NCBI RefSeq assembly: GCF_900454685.1
Contig: NZ_UATM01000032.1
Span: 1,550,001-1,614,000 of the forward strand
Direction: 5' to 3'
DNA: 64,000 nt
Source: Peptoniphilus harei
GTDB taxonomy: Bacteria > Bacillota > Clostridia > Tissierellales > Peptoniphilaceae
A model generated the notes under the pieces. That model saw only the letters and a list, made by a program, of their open reading frames with translations, was not told where the DNA came from and did no database searches. Made by a program: the position numbers and the translations under genes. Below, in pieces: positions 17,037 to 26,385 of this stretch (position 1 is the stretch's first letter; each line of letters begins with the position of its first letter).

Positions 17037-17948
17037 CTACCTTCTATTATTCATTAACCTATTATTTAATGCTTCTGCGGGATTATAACCCAGTTCTTTT
17101 TGCTTATAATTCTTTGTTGCAACTTCAATTATAAGAGCTGTATGTCTTCCAGGCTTAACTGGTATGTCAAACCTTACAACATCTATCCCAAGAATGCTTT
17201 GATACTTGTTGTCTAGTCCAAGTCTTTCATATTCTTTTGATTCGTCCCAATCTTCTAAGTTAACAACAACTTCGATTTCTTTTTCTTCCATTACGAAGCC
17301 AACACCAAACATTTTTTGAATATCTATTATGCCAACGCCTCTTATTTCCATAAAATACTTTGTTATTTCTGGCGACTTTCCTATAAGCCTCTTATCTAAA
17401 TTCTTTATGATAACTGAGTCATCAGAAATTAACCTCGCACCATTAGAGATAAGGTCTAGAGCTGTTTCACTTTTTCCGATTCCACTCCTACCAGTTATTA
17501 AAACTCCTATACCTGAAATATCTAAAAGAACACCATGCATCCTCATAGTTGGTGCAAGCTCATCTTCTACTAGAGAAATTATCTTACTAAAAACTTTGGA
17601 TGTTGAATCAGGACTTCTAAGAATCGTTACATTGTATTTTTTTGCAAGTTCAATAGCTTGAGGAAAAATTTCAGCATTTCTAGAAACAATTACTGCTGGA
17701 ATGTCATACATAAATAACTTTTCTAGGGTTTCATACCTTTTCTTGTCTTCCATAGAATTTATATAGTGCCACTCTTGAGTTCCTATAAGTTGGATCCTGT
17801 CCTTAACAAATTTTGAGTAGTAACCATTAAGTTGCAGTCCTGGCCTATTGATATCGCTACTTTCTATTTCAATATCCTTGTAGTCTGTAGATGCGTGAAC
17901 AAGTTCAAAATTCAATTCATCTACTATATATTTTATTTTAACGCCCAT
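17037..17948 (-). CDS. hprK: HPr kinase/phosphorylase
   Basis: Phosphorylates HPr on Ser46 and reverses this, linking sugar uptake to catabolite repression. 303 residues from ATG 17948 (MGVKIKYIVDEL), chosen because GGGGAGGAAAAA precedes it. Walker A GRSGIGKSE and the family signature EIRGVGIIDIQKMFG are present, as is the N-terminal domain. It overlaps the end of uvrC by 11 bases, so it is translationally coupled. HPr itself is not encoded here. Confidence 0.96.
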   Translation of the reverse strand: MGVKIKYIVDELNFELVHASTDYKDIEIESSDINRPGLQLNGYYSKFVKDRIQLIGTQEWHYINSMEDKKRYETLEKLFMYDIPAVIVSRNAEIFPQAIELAKKYNVTILRSPDSTSKVFSKIISLVEDELAPTMRMHGVLLDISGIGVLITGRSGIGKSETALDLISNGARLISDDSVIIKNLDKRLIGKSPEITKYFMEIRGVGIIDIQKMFGVGFVMEEKEIEVVVNLEDWDESKEYERLGLDNKYQSILGIDVVRFDIPVKPGRHTALIIEVATKNYKQKELGYNPAEALNNRLMNNRR

Positions 17949-19800
17949 TTTTTCCTCCCCTAAAGTGCTGGTAAATGGAATTTGCACTGGCTTCATTCAT
18001 GGATTCGACTTCCATTAGTTCTTCTACGCTTGCATTTTTTATCTTATCAATTGATTTAAAATGTTTTAAGAGATTTTCCTTTCTCTTTGGCCCAATCAAC
18101 TTTATATTGTCAAGTTCTGACTTAAACATAGTCTTGGACCTTAAGTTTCTGTGATAATTTATGGCAAACCTGTGGGCTTCTTCTTGAATTTTATAAATCA
18201 TCTTATAGGCACGAGAATTTATATCTATTTTAAATTCCTCATTATTGTAAATAATCCCACGAGTCTTGTGGAAATCGTCCTTAACAAGTCCACAAATTTC
18301 TAAATTTAAGCCTAACTTGTCTAAGATTTCCTTGGCTGCATTGACCTGTCCCTTACCACCATCCATCATTATTAGGTCTGGAAAATTTGAAAAAGAAGAT
18401 GACTTAGAAGATTTTTTCTCTTCTACTCCTCTTTTAAATCTCCTTTCAATTACTTCTTTTAAGCTTGAATAGTCATCAGGACCAACTACACTTTTAATTC
18501 TAAACTTCCTGTAGTCACTTTTTTTTGCATCACCATCTTCAAAGACAACCATGGAACCAACTGATTCAACTCCTGAAATATTTGAAATGTCATAGGCTTC
18601 AATCCTTCTTGGAATTTCGTCTAGGCCAAGTAGGTCTTTTATGTCTTCAAGAGCCTTCTTATTTGTTTCGGCACGCTTCTTAAACTTGTCTCCGTATTTT
18701 TCAATCATATCAAGGGCATTTCTCTTTACCATCCTCACAAGTTCCTTCTTGTTGCCCTTTATTGGAACTACAATGCTCACCTTATTTCCTCTTTTTTCAG
18801 TGAGCCAGTCTTCCAAGACTTTTATATCCATGGGTTTTTCTTCTATTATAATTTCCTTTGGAATATAAGATGCTCCTATATAAAATTGTTTTACAAAAGA
18901 AGAAAATATTTCTTCATAGGAATCGTTGTAATAGTCCCTAATCATGTAGTGCTCGCGTCCAATAATCTTCCCATTCCTAAAAAAGAAGATTTGAATTAAG
19001 ACTTCGTCAATACCCTTGGCAAGGGCTATGATGTCTTTATCATCATTTGCCTCAGGGTCAGAAATAAGTTGTCTTTCCTTTAGGTATTCAAGATTTTTAA
19101 TCCTGTCACGAATGTCTGCCGCATTTTCATAATCAAGGTTTCTTGAATAGTCCATCATCTTCTCATGAAGCTTATCAACCACGTTACTGTTTGAAGACGA
19201 TAAAAAACTTAGAACTTCATCAACCATTACATTGTAATCTTCATCTTTTACTTCTCCTGTGCAGGGACCCAGGCACTTGCCAATGTAGTAATTAAGACAA
19301 GGCCTAAAGGGTTTTTCTTCCACATTTTCAAGATTTAAATTACAAGTCCTAAGTGGATAAATCCTCTCAAAGGTTTCAATGGATCCATTTACTGCAAAGA
19401 CATCAGGATATGGTCCAAAATATTTTGCCCCGTCTTTTTCAACCCTTCTTGTCTTCATTACCCTTGGGAACCTCTCGTTGACCTTGACCTTGATGTAGGG
19501 ATACTGCTTGTCATCACGCAAGAGGATGTTGTATTTAGGCAGATTATCCTTAATTAGGTTGGACTCAAGAACCAGGGACTCAACTTCATTTTCTACTATT
19601 ATATACTCGAAGTCATGAATCTTTGACACCATGCTGGCAACTTTTTTTGAGGACTTCCCATAGGATCCAAAGTATTGTCTAACTCTTTTTCTAAGAGATT
19701 TAGCTTTTCCAACATAGATTATCTCGTCTAATTCATTTTTCATTATATAAACCCCTGGTTTGTCAGGAAGTTTATCAAGCCTTTCTCTTAAATCTAACAA
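17938..19800 (-). CDS. uvrC: Excinuclease ABC subunit C
   Basis: Nuclease subunit of nucleotide excision repair; cuts on both sides of the lesion with UvrB. 620 residues: GIY-YIG domain at the start (KPGVYIMKNELDEIIYVGKAKSLR), UvrB-binding UVR motif near residues 200-235 (NLDYENAADIRDRIKNLE), RNase H-like endonuclease (AYDISNISG, DGGKGQV) and C-terminal helix-hairpin-helix repeats. The start is TTG at 19800, with AGAGAGGTATAGACAA before it. It lies 4 bases after the aminopeptidase stop. Confidence 0.98.
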   Translation of the reverse strand: MLDLRERLDKLPDKPGVYIMKNELDEIIYVGKAKSLRKRVRQYFGSYGKSSKKVASMVSKIHDFEYIIVENEVESLVLESNLIKDNLPKYNILLRDDKQYPYIKVKVNERFPRVMKTRRVEKDGAKYFGPYPDVFAVNGSIETFERIYPLRTCNLNLENVEEKPFRPCLNYYIGKCLGPCTGEVKDEDYNVMVDEVLSFLSSSNSNVVDKLHEKMMDYSRNLDYENAADIRDRIKNLEYLKERQLISDPEANDDKDIIALAKGIDEVLIQIFFFRNGKIIGREHYMIRDYYNDSYEEIFSSFVKQFYIGASYIPKEIIIEEKPMDIKVLEDWLTEKRGNKVSIVVPIKGNKKELVRMVKRNALDMIEKYGDKFKKRAETNKKALEDIKDLLGLDEIPRRIEAYDISNISGVESVGSMVVFEDGDAKKSDYRKFRIKSVVGPDDYSSLKEVIERRFKRGVEEKKSSKSSSFSNFPDLIMMDGGKGQVNAAKEILDKLGLNLEICGLVKDDFHKTRGIIYNNEEFKIDINSRAYKMIYKIQEEAHRFAINYHRNLRSKTMFKSELDNIKLIGPKRKENLLKHFKSIDKIKNASVEELMEVESMNEASANSIYQHFRGGKNGR

Positions 19801-19804
19801 TTGT

Positions 19805-21556
19805 CTATACCTCTCTAGTTGCTTCTTTTAAAAACTCTAAAATTTCTCCTTCAATATATGGACTTAATTTTTCAAAAACTTCTTTGTGGTAGGCATTTAA
19901 AACTTCTACTTGTCTATCTGTTAAAAGACTTACATCAATTGCATCAAGTTCAAAGGGACAGAAGGAAATTGTCTTAAACTTATCAAAGACAGAGTCCACA
20001 GTTTCACAGTCGTAAACAACCCTCATGATGTTTTCGATCCTAATTCCATGATTGCCTTCTTTATAAACTCCAGGTTCATTGGAAACTATCATTCCCTCTT
20101 CCATCCTAACTGCAGGGTCTCTTGGAGAAATTCTTTGAGGTCCCTCGTGAACTGAAAGAACAAAACCAATTCCATGGCCAGTGCCACACTTGTAATCCAT
20201 TCTCTCTTGCCAAAGGGAATACCTTGCTATCCCATCAAGGGCTAGGTCATAAGTTCCCTTTAAGAAAACTGCATCCATGAGGTTGATGTGACTCTTTAGG
20301 GTCAATGTGTAATCTCTAATCTCTTCTTCACTTAAATCTCCCATGGCAATTGTCCTTGTTATGTCAGTTGTTCCTGAATAGTATTGGCCACCTGAGTCCA
20401 CAAGATAGAGTCCCTTGTCTTCAATAGTTGACTCATTTTCTTCTGTTGCGTGATAGTGCATCATGGCAGCATTAGGTCCATAAGCAGAAATTGTATCAAA
20501 GGAATTGGAAATATAAAGTGGGTCTTCAGCACGGAGGCTATCAAGTTTCATAGCAGCCTCATATTCTCCAATTTTATTTTTTGCATTCTTCTTTAACCAG
20601 TAGATGAACTTAAAAAGTGCTACTCCATCCCTAACATAAGTTTCTTCAAGATTTTTTATTTCAACTTCATTTTTTATAGTCTTTAAATCTTCTGAAATAT
20701 TTCTTCCAAAAATAATTTCATTCTTTTCACAAAGTCCCTTATAAATTCTTTCATTAATAGATGCGGAATCAAGATAAATTTTTTCGTCCTTATAAGTTTT
20801 TAAATGTTCATAAAATTCTGAATAATCTTTTATTTTTACCACTTTAGAAAGTTCTTCTTCAATATTTTTTGTCTTAGCCTTGTCAGTAAATAAAAGAACC
20901 TTGCCTTCTTCTATTACCATAAAGGAAATTAAAACTGGTATGTCCTTTATGTCCATGCCACGAAGATTTAGAGTCCAGCCAATGTCAACAAGTGAAGAAA
21001 CCACTGTCATATGGGCATTTTTCTTTTTTAGAATTTCTCTGATCTCAGAAATCTTTTCTGACGCAGACTTACCTGCGTATTTGATGTCCAACAAGAAGGC
21101 ATCATCAGATGGGAAGTCATACCTATCTTCCCAAAGGTCTTTTATCAAATCTATGTCAAGGATTTTAATATTTTTATTTTGCAATTTCTTTGAGATAGAA
21201 GAAAACTCTTGATGAGAAAAGTATTCTGCATTAAGACCAAGTGTCATTCCCTCTTTAATATTTTCAACTATCCACTCATCATAATTTAAGACTCCAGCTT
21301 GTCCTTGCTTTTTGAGTTCAAAGCCAAAGTCTTTTATCTCTCTTGCAGCTTGGATGTAATATCTTCCATCAGTCCAAAGATAGGCTTCGTCTCTTGTAAC
21401 AAGTGCTGTCCCTTGTGAACCAGTAAAACCTGTCAAAAACTCTCTTTCCTTGTAATAGTCTGGCAGGTACTCAGACCCATGTGGGTCCTTTGATGGCACA
21501 AGATAAAAATCTATTTTATTTTCTTTCATTAATTTTCGTATTTTATTTAGAATCAC
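19805..21556 (-). CDS. M24-family Xaa-Pro aminopeptidase
   Basis: Cytoplasmic metallopeptidase that removes an N-terminal residue before proline. 583 residues: two creatinase-like N-terminal domains (LTGFTGSQGTALVTRDEAYLW), the pita-bread catalytic domain with metal ligands visible in LVDSGGQYYSGTTDITR, GTGHGIGFVLSVHEGP and VSNEPGVY, and the C-terminal M24_C extension typical of the ~590-residue eukaryote-like subgroup. The start is GTG at 21556 behind GGAAGTGATAAT. First gene of the aminopeptidase-uvrC-hprK unit. Confidence 0.94.
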   Translation of the reverse strand: MILNKIRKLMKENKIDFYLVPSKDPHGSEYLPDYYKEREFLTGFTGSQGTALVTRDEAYLWTDGRYYIQAAREIKDFGFELKKQGQAGVLNYDEWIVENIKEGMTLGLNAEYFSHQEFSSISKKLQNKNIKILDIDLIKDLWEDRYDFPSDDAFLLDIKYAGKSASEKISEIREILKKKNAHMTVVSSLVDIGWTLNLRGMDIKDIPVLISFMVIEEGKVLLFTDKAKTKNIEEELSKVVKIKDYSEFYEHLKTYKDEKIYLDSASINERIYKGLCEKNEIIFGRNISEDLKTIKNEVEIKNLEETYVRDGVALFKFIYWLKKNAKNKIGEYEAAMKLDSLRAEDPLYISNSFDTISAYGPNAAMMHYHATEENESTIEDKGLYLVDSGGQYYSGTTDITRTIAMGDLSEEEIRDYTLTLKSHINLMDAVFLKGTYDLALDGIARYSLWQERMDYKCGTGHGIGFVLSVHEGPQRISPRDPAVRMEEGMIVSNEPGVYKEGNHGIRIENIMRVVYDCETVDSVFDKFKTISFCPFELDAIDVSLLTDRQVEVLNAYHKEVFEKLSPYIEGEILEFLKEATREV

Positions 21557-21604
21557 ATTATCACTTCCTAGGTCTTATATTATCACAAGAGGAATTTAGG
21601 GCAA

Positions 21605-21632
21605 AGAAAAAAGTCCGGTCTCCCGAACTTTC
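21605..21632 (-). terminator. Terminator after the histidine kinase gene
   Basis: Minus strand AAGTTCGG-GAGA-CCGGACTT (8 bp with one G-T pair) followed by T6, 25 bases after the kinase stop. Confidence 0.9.
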
Positions 21633-21654
21633 TCTCTTTCTCTTAAATTTATTT

Positions 21655-23730
21655 TTAAAATTCGATTGTAACTTTGAATAAGTCTCCGTCGATGTCTATG
21701 TCAAAGCTTGCTCCGTGAGCTCTTACAAAGGAAGATGCTATTGATAGACCAAGACCTGATCCTGAAGTTGTCCTTGATTTTTCTCCACGAGTGAATCTTT
21801 CCATGAGTTCTTCTGCAGAAATATTAAGTGGATACTTAGAAATATTTTTTATTGTAAGCTTAACTCTGCCATCATCTCTTAAGTCAACATATACTCTTGA
21901 GTTTTCTAAGGCATACTTAGAAATATTTGAGAATAAGTTGTCTAAGACTCTTGAGAATTTTTGTCCATCAATGTTAAGCATAACTTTTTCTTCAGGAAGG
22001 TTTGAAATTATCTCAATATTGTTTTCTGCAATTTTATCTTCCCACTCGCCAATGGATTGGGCAACGAGAGAATTAAAATCAAGTTCTTGCCTATCAAGTT
22101 CAACGTTGTTAGAACTTGCCTTTGAAACTTCAAACAAGTCTTCGATTAAGACCTTGAGCTTGTTGGACTTTTCATTAATTATCCTTGCATACTCTCTAGC
22201 TTCCTCTTCAGAATTATCTTCCTTTGAAAGCAAGTCAGAGTAATTTAGTATTGAAGTGAGAGGTGTCTTTAGGTCGTGGCTCACATTTGTAATTAGTTCT
22301 GTCTTTAACCTTTCGGACTTGACTGCATCTTCAATGGCAAGGTCTAAGTTTTCTCCAATGTTGTTAAAATTGTCAACTATGCCGTCATAAAGACCACCAT
22401 TTTTTTCTATATTCTTTTTGTAATTTCCCTTAACAATTTCGCTGGACTCTCTGTAAATTCTTGCAACTTCCTTTATGTTTTTAAAAATTATCACATAGAG
22501 AAAGATGCCAAATAATATCATTGGAATCATCATTTTTTCAGGAGCATAGTAAGACATAGTTGAAAACATCATGTTGAGTATTGCAAACAATAAGAAAACT
22601 ACAAAATAAACTAGGGTAAATTTAACTTTTGCATCTTTAATATTTTTGTTGTCATCAGACGCATTTGAGAATTCAGAAATTGCCCCAGTAAAAATCCTAT
22701 AAATTAATGAATTTTTCACTAGATAATTTTCTGTATTTTTATTAAATATGCTCTTTAGTAAGATTACAAAATAATTTACTGTTAGTGAAACAATCACAAG
22801 ACCAATAAAATACAATAGATAGAAAACATACAAGTTTCTATAAATTTGATTCATACTTGATATTCCTGCACTGGAAATTACAAATATTACAAATAAGATA
22901 ATCACAACTTCTATTGGAAACTTAAAGACTTTTCGCAAGCTTTCGCTGCCGTCAATTTTTTCCATATTCATAAATAGTCCAAGTATTGCTGATAAGACCG
23001 CTGCAATCAATACGCTTACTCCAATTTGCACTTGGACCTGGTCCCTAAAGACATCTCTTCCAATTTCTTTAAAGACTTCATCGTCTAAAGAAGCATAGTA
23101 AGCAAATTTTAAATTCTTAACATTATTGTTACTATTTAATCTACTGAAGGCTTCATTTAAACCTGATTTAAAAGACTTATCAATAAAATTGTAGTCGCTA
23201 TCCATTAGTCTTTGACTCTTTTGAACCTTATCAATCACTGTACTATCATTGATTACTGAACCAGTGATTAAAAAGTCATTATCTCCTAATTCAATCTCTA
23301 GAGGATCAAATTCATTTTTTTCATATTCATTAGTTAGGTAAAAGGTTTTGTATTCAGACTTTAATTCTGGTTGATTTAACATACCTTCGTCCAAGTAAAG
23401 TTTTGGGTCAAGTCCCTTGGCCTTTAGGTCATCCTTCTTCTTTTGAGCTTCAATTGCTCCTGTGTCTGTAACTACATCTCCATAAATATCAAAATACTTT
23501 AGCTTGTAAGACTTTACAGCATAGTTAAATTCTTTATAACTACTATAAAATTCATCATTGTTATTTACTGACTGATAAAGAGTGTTGTATATCAAACTTT
23601 CTGTAATCCTTCTTCTATAAGAAGAATCAGGGTTTTTTTTGTATAAAAATGATCCTGCCAAAAGTGATACAAGTGAAATTACTAAAATTATTAAAGCATA
23701 ATAGGATAATTTGTAAGAATTTTTTTTCAT
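21655..23730 (-). CDS. Membrane sensor histidine kinase
   Basis: 691-residue sensor of a two-component system. One TM helix near residues 8-28, an extracytoplasmic stretch of about 190 residues, then several further TM helices between about 230 and 420. The catalytic part follows: HisKA with NVSHDLKTPLTS (histidine near residue 483), N-box DNLFSNISKYA and ATP-lid GSGLGLSIASSF. The large membrane part is unlike simple two-helix sensors; the signal is unknown. The start overlaps the response regulator stop (TAATG), so the two are coupled. Confidence 0.95.
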   Translation of the reverse strand: MKKNSYKLSYYALIILVISLVSLLAGSFLYKKNPDSSYRRRITESLIYNTLYQSVNNNDEFYSSYKEFNYAVKSYKLKYFDIYGDVVTDTGAIEAQKKKDDLKAKGLDPKLYLDEGMLNQPELKSEYKTFYLTNEYEKNEFDPLEIELGDNDFLITGSVINDSTVIDKVQKSQRLMDSDYNFIDKSFKSGLNEAFSRLNSNNNVKNLKFAYYASLDDEVFKEIGRDVFRDQVQVQIGVSVLIAAVLSAILGLFMNMEKIDGSESLRKVFKFPIEVVIILFVIFVISSAGISSMNQIYRNLYVFYLLYFIGLVIVSLTVNYFVILLKSIFNKNTENYLVKNSLIYRIFTGAISEFSNASDDNKNIKDAKVKFTLVYFVVFLLFAILNMMFSTMSYYAPEKMMIPMILFGIFLYVIIFKNIKEVARIYRESSEIVKGNYKKNIEKNGGLYDGIVDNFNNIGENLDLAIEDAVKSERLKTELITNVSHDLKTPLTSILNYSDLLSKEDNSEEEAREYARIINEKSNKLKVLIEDLFEVSKASSNNVELDRQELDFNSLVAQSIGEWEDKIAENNIEIISNLPEEKVMLNIDGQKFSRVLDNLFSNISKYALENSRVYVDLRDDGRVKLTIKNISKYPLNISAEELMERFTRGEKSRTTSGSGLGLSIASSFVRAHGASFDIDIDGDLFKVTIEF

Positions 23731-24428
23731 TATTTTCGCCTCAAATCTTCAAACTTATATCCAAGACCCCACTGAACTTTTAAGTACATTGGCTTCTTTG
23801 GATTTACTTCGATTTTCTCTCTAATTCGTCTAATGTGAACTGTCACAGTCTTTGCCTCCATGGCTGGTTCATTCCAGACACTTTCGTAAATTTCTTCAAT
23901 GGAAAAGACCCTATTGGGATTCTTCATCAAGAGTTCCAAAATTTTAAACTCAATAGAAGTAAGCGCCACTGGCTTGTCCTCCACATAGGCAATTTTTTGT
24001 GACAAGTCTAGCTTAATACTGCCTATCTCAATAAAGTTCCTGTCCTTTTTTAAATCATAGGCATAAAATCTTCTCAAGTTGCTCTTTACTCGAGCAATAA
24101 GTTCCATTGGATTGAAGGGCTTTTGAACATAATCATCAGCACCAATGTTGAGTCCAAAAATTTTGTCTGTGTCCTCTGATTTTGCAGATAGGATAATTAT
24201 TGGGACAAAGGAAACTTCTCTTAGTTTAATTATTGCTTCTTCGCCAGAAAGTTTTGGCATCATGAGGTCCATTATAATTAGGTCAATTTTTTCATTTTTA
24301 AAAATTTCTAGAGCTTCAAGTCCATCTTCAGCGTAAAAAATTTCAAAATTTTCATTTTTTAGATAAATTCCAATGGACTTTGCGATTTCCTTGTCGTCCT
24401 CGGCAATTAAAATATTGTACTTATCCAT
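23730..24428 (-). CDS. OmpR/PhoB-family response regulator
   Basis: 232 residues: receiver domain with acidic pocket EDD and phospho-acceptor D54 in DLIIMDLMMPKLSG, then a winged-helix DNA-binding domain (TSIEFKILELLMKNPNRVFS, VTVHIRRIREKI). Partner of the kinase encoded directly downstream. ATG start with AGAAGGAGGGATGTA upstream. A perfect tandem 10-base repeat upstream of the gene looks like a binding site for this kind of regulator. Confidence 0.96.
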   Translation of the reverse strand: MDKYNILIAEDDKEIAKSIGIYLKNENFEIFYAEDGLEALEIFKNEKIDLIIMDLMMPKLSGEEAIIKLREVSFVPIIILSAKSEDTDKIFGLNIGADDYVQKPFNPMELIARVKSNLRRFYAYDLKKDRNFIEIGSIKLDLSQKIAYVEDKPVALTSIEFKILELLMKNPNRVFSIEEIYESVWNEPAMEAKTVTVHIRRIREKIEVNPKKPMYLKVQWGLGYKFEDLRRK

Positions 24429-24475
24429 TACATCCCTCCTTCTGACATTATAATAGCAAATAATAATTACAAAAC

Positions 24476-24495
24476 TTCTTACAAATTCTTACAAA
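24476..24495 (-). promoter_or_regulatory. Tandem 10-base repeat upstream of the response regulator
   Basis: Minus strand TTTGTAAGAA occurs twice head-to-tail with no gap, with partial copies on both sides. OmpR/PhoB-type regulators bind direct repeats of about 10-11 base period, so autoregulation is the natural reading. A TATAAT lies about 25-30 bases further downstream. Confidence 0.6.
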
Positions 24496-24511
24496 AATCT
24501 TAAATCTTATT

Positions 24512-24874
24512 TTAAAATAACTTTATTGTGATTTCTCTTGCGAGATATATAGCAATGATAGACAAAATTATGCTAAGAAAGGCATAAAAAATTCCTGTCC
24601 CAAACTTGTTACTCTCTCCCATCTTAAATATCTCAAAGGCAAAAGTTGAAAAGGTAGTGAAGCCTCCACAAAATCCAACCTTTAAAAATAAAACAAGTCT
24701 CGAGTCCAAATTATTTTTCTCTGCGTAAAAAGCAATAAGTCCAATTAAAAATGATCCCACTACATTTATAATAAAAGTGCCAAGAGGAAAGTCCCCGTTA
24801 CTTTTTATGGTATTAGATAAAAAATATCTAAGCATAGACCCCAAGGCTCCACCAAGTCCAACAAATATGTACAT
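24512..24874 (-). CDS. fluC: Fluoride ion channel FluC/CrcB
   Basis: Exports fluoride as a dual-topology dimer. 120 residues with four hydrophobic segments, the N-terminal GLGGALGSMLRYFL and the channel motif GFCGGFTTFSTFAFE, which contains the paired phenylalanines. Only one copy is present, consistent with a homodimer. No fluoride riboswitch could be recognised in the roughly 80-base upstream region. It lies divergent to the purine permease. Confidence 0.93.
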   Translation of the reverse strand: MYIFVGLGGALGSMLRYFLSNTIKSNGDFPLGTFIINVVGSFLIGLIAFYAEKNNLDSRLVLFLKVGFCGGFTTFSTFAFEIFKMGESNKFGTGIFYAFLSIILSIIAIYLAREITIKLF

Positions 24875-24966
24875 TTTTTCATCCTTTCTATCCTAGAAAT
24901 ATTGTTAGTTAAAAGTGAATGTGTTAAAATTTACTCAACATTATTATATGAGAAATGAGGTTTATT

Positions 24967-26286
24967 GTGAAGAAATATTATGGTATGAAACTTGAATATG
25001 AAGTTGACGACAAGCCAGATTTTTTGAAATCATCTCTACTTGGTTTTCAAAATATTTTGACAGCCTTTAGTGGAATTATTGCAGTCCCACTTAGTATCGC
25101 TGCTATTGCTGGCACAAATGTCGCTGAAACTTCAGTACTTATCTCTGCTGCCCTCCTTGCTTCGGGTATATGTTCCTTTATCCAAACAAGGGGGATTTTT
25201 AAGGGCAAGGCCAAGGTTGGTATAGGACTTCCAACTATTATGGGGACAGACTTTGGATTTGTTCCGCCTGCCAATGCTGTTATTAATACTATGGGCGGCG
25301 GTCTCGCTGGTTACTTCGGTGCAACAATTATGGGGGCCTTCCTAGAGTTAATCTTGAGCTTTTTTATAAAGCCACTACTTAGATTCTTCCCAGAAGTTGT
25401 AACTGGAACTGTAATCACTCTTATTGGTATTACTATGATGCCTGTTGCCTTTGACTGGGTTGGTGGAGGTTATGGTGCAGAAAATTATGGGGACCCACTC
25501 TTTATTGGGATAGCCGTCTTTACCTTCCTACTTATAATTTTTATAAATCATTACGGTAGAGGCTTTGCAACAACAGCATCAGTTGTCATTGCCATGACTA
25601 TCTCCTACATCATTTGTATTCCACTAGACCTTGTTGACTTTTCACAAGTTGCTGCTGCTCCTTGGATAAGACTTCCAAGTTTATTTCCCTTTGGACTTAA
25701 ATTTGATGTGAAATTTGTTATCCCCTTTATAGCAGGTTATCTTGTTACAATTATAGAAACTGTTGGAGTTATGAAAACACTTGGTGAAGTTTGCGAAGTT
25801 GACCTTGATGACAACGACATAGCTTCTGGTGTAAGAGCAGATGCTATTGGTTCAATGCTCTCTCCTGTCTTTGGTTCAGGTGCAGCCCAAACCTTTAGTC
25901 AAAACGTAGGACTTATTCCACTTACAAAGTGTGCGTCAAAAAAAGTTGCAATCTTCTCCTCATTTATTTTAATTATAATGAGTCTTTGTCCAAAATTTGC
26001 AACTCTTGTTTCTATTATGCCAACACCAATCCTTGGTGGAGCTGGAATTCTTATGTTTGGAACAATTTTAGGTTCAGGTATGCAGGCCCTATCAAGAGCT
26101 AAGTTCTCATCTAAGAATCTAATGATTATTGCTGGTGGCATTGGTGTTGGTATTGGAATCACAATGAGGCCTGACATTGTTGCAAAACTTCCAACTGTTA
26201 TTGCTGCTCTTTTCTCTTCTGGAATTTCTGGAGGAACTATTGTAGCTGTTATCTTAAACATTTTATTAATAGACAAAGAATATTAA
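24967..26286 (+). CDS. NCS2-family xanthine/uric acid permease
   Basis: Proton-coupled nucleobase transporter with about 12-14 membrane segments. The NCS2 signature appears as QNVGLIPLTK near the middle, with AGYLVTIIETVGVM before it. The composition fits the xanthine/urate branch better than uracil permease, though the substrate is not certain. I favour the GTG at 24967, 6 bases after AATGAGG; an ATG at 24955 would add four residues. The gene ends in a strong terminator, so it appears monocistronic. Confidence 0.88.
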   Translation: MKKYYGMKLEYEVDDKPDFLKSSLLGFQNILTAFSGIIAVPLSIAAIAGTNVAETSVLISAALLASGICSFIQTRGIFKGKAKVGIGLPTIMGTDFGFVPPANAVINTMGGGLAGYFGATIMGAFLELILSFFIKPLLRFFPEVVTGTVITLIGITMMPVAFDWVGGGYGAENYGDPLFIGIAVFTFLLIIFINHYGRGFATTASVVIAMTISYIICIPLDLVDFSQVAAAPWIRLPSLFPFGLKFDVKFVIPFIAGYLVTIIETVGVMKTLGEVCEVDLDDNDIASGVRADAIGSMLSPVFGSGAAQTFSQNVGLIPLTKCASKKVAIFSSFILIIMSLCPKFATLVSIMPTPILGGAGILMFGTILGSGMQALSRAKFSSKNLMIIAGGIGVGIGITMRPDIVAKLPTVIAALFSSGISGGTIVAVILNILLIDKEY

Positions 26287-26288
26287 TT

Positions 26289-26313
26289 AAACTGCCTCTT
26301 GGCAGTTTTTTTA
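26289..26313 (+). terminator. Terminator after the purine permease
   Basis: AAACTGCC-TCTT-GGCAGTTT hairpin followed by a T run, starting 3 bases after the stop codon. Confidence 0.93.
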
Positions 26314-26342
26314 TTTTCAAAAAGTATTTTATATATTTACTG

Positions 26343-26351
26343 TGATATAAT
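26343..26351 (+). promoter_or_regulatory. Extended -10 promoter of alr
   Basis: TG-A-TATAAT about 35 bases upstream of the alr ATG. The -35 region is poor, which the extended -10 would compensate. Confidence 0.6.
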
Positions 26352-26385
26352 AAAAAAAGTAACTTTTAATCGAAAGGACAATGAG

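Noticed and set aside
24875-24966. Fluoride riboswitch in front of fluC
   Set aside because: The gap to the divergent permease is only ~80 bases and no matching pseudoknot core was visible.
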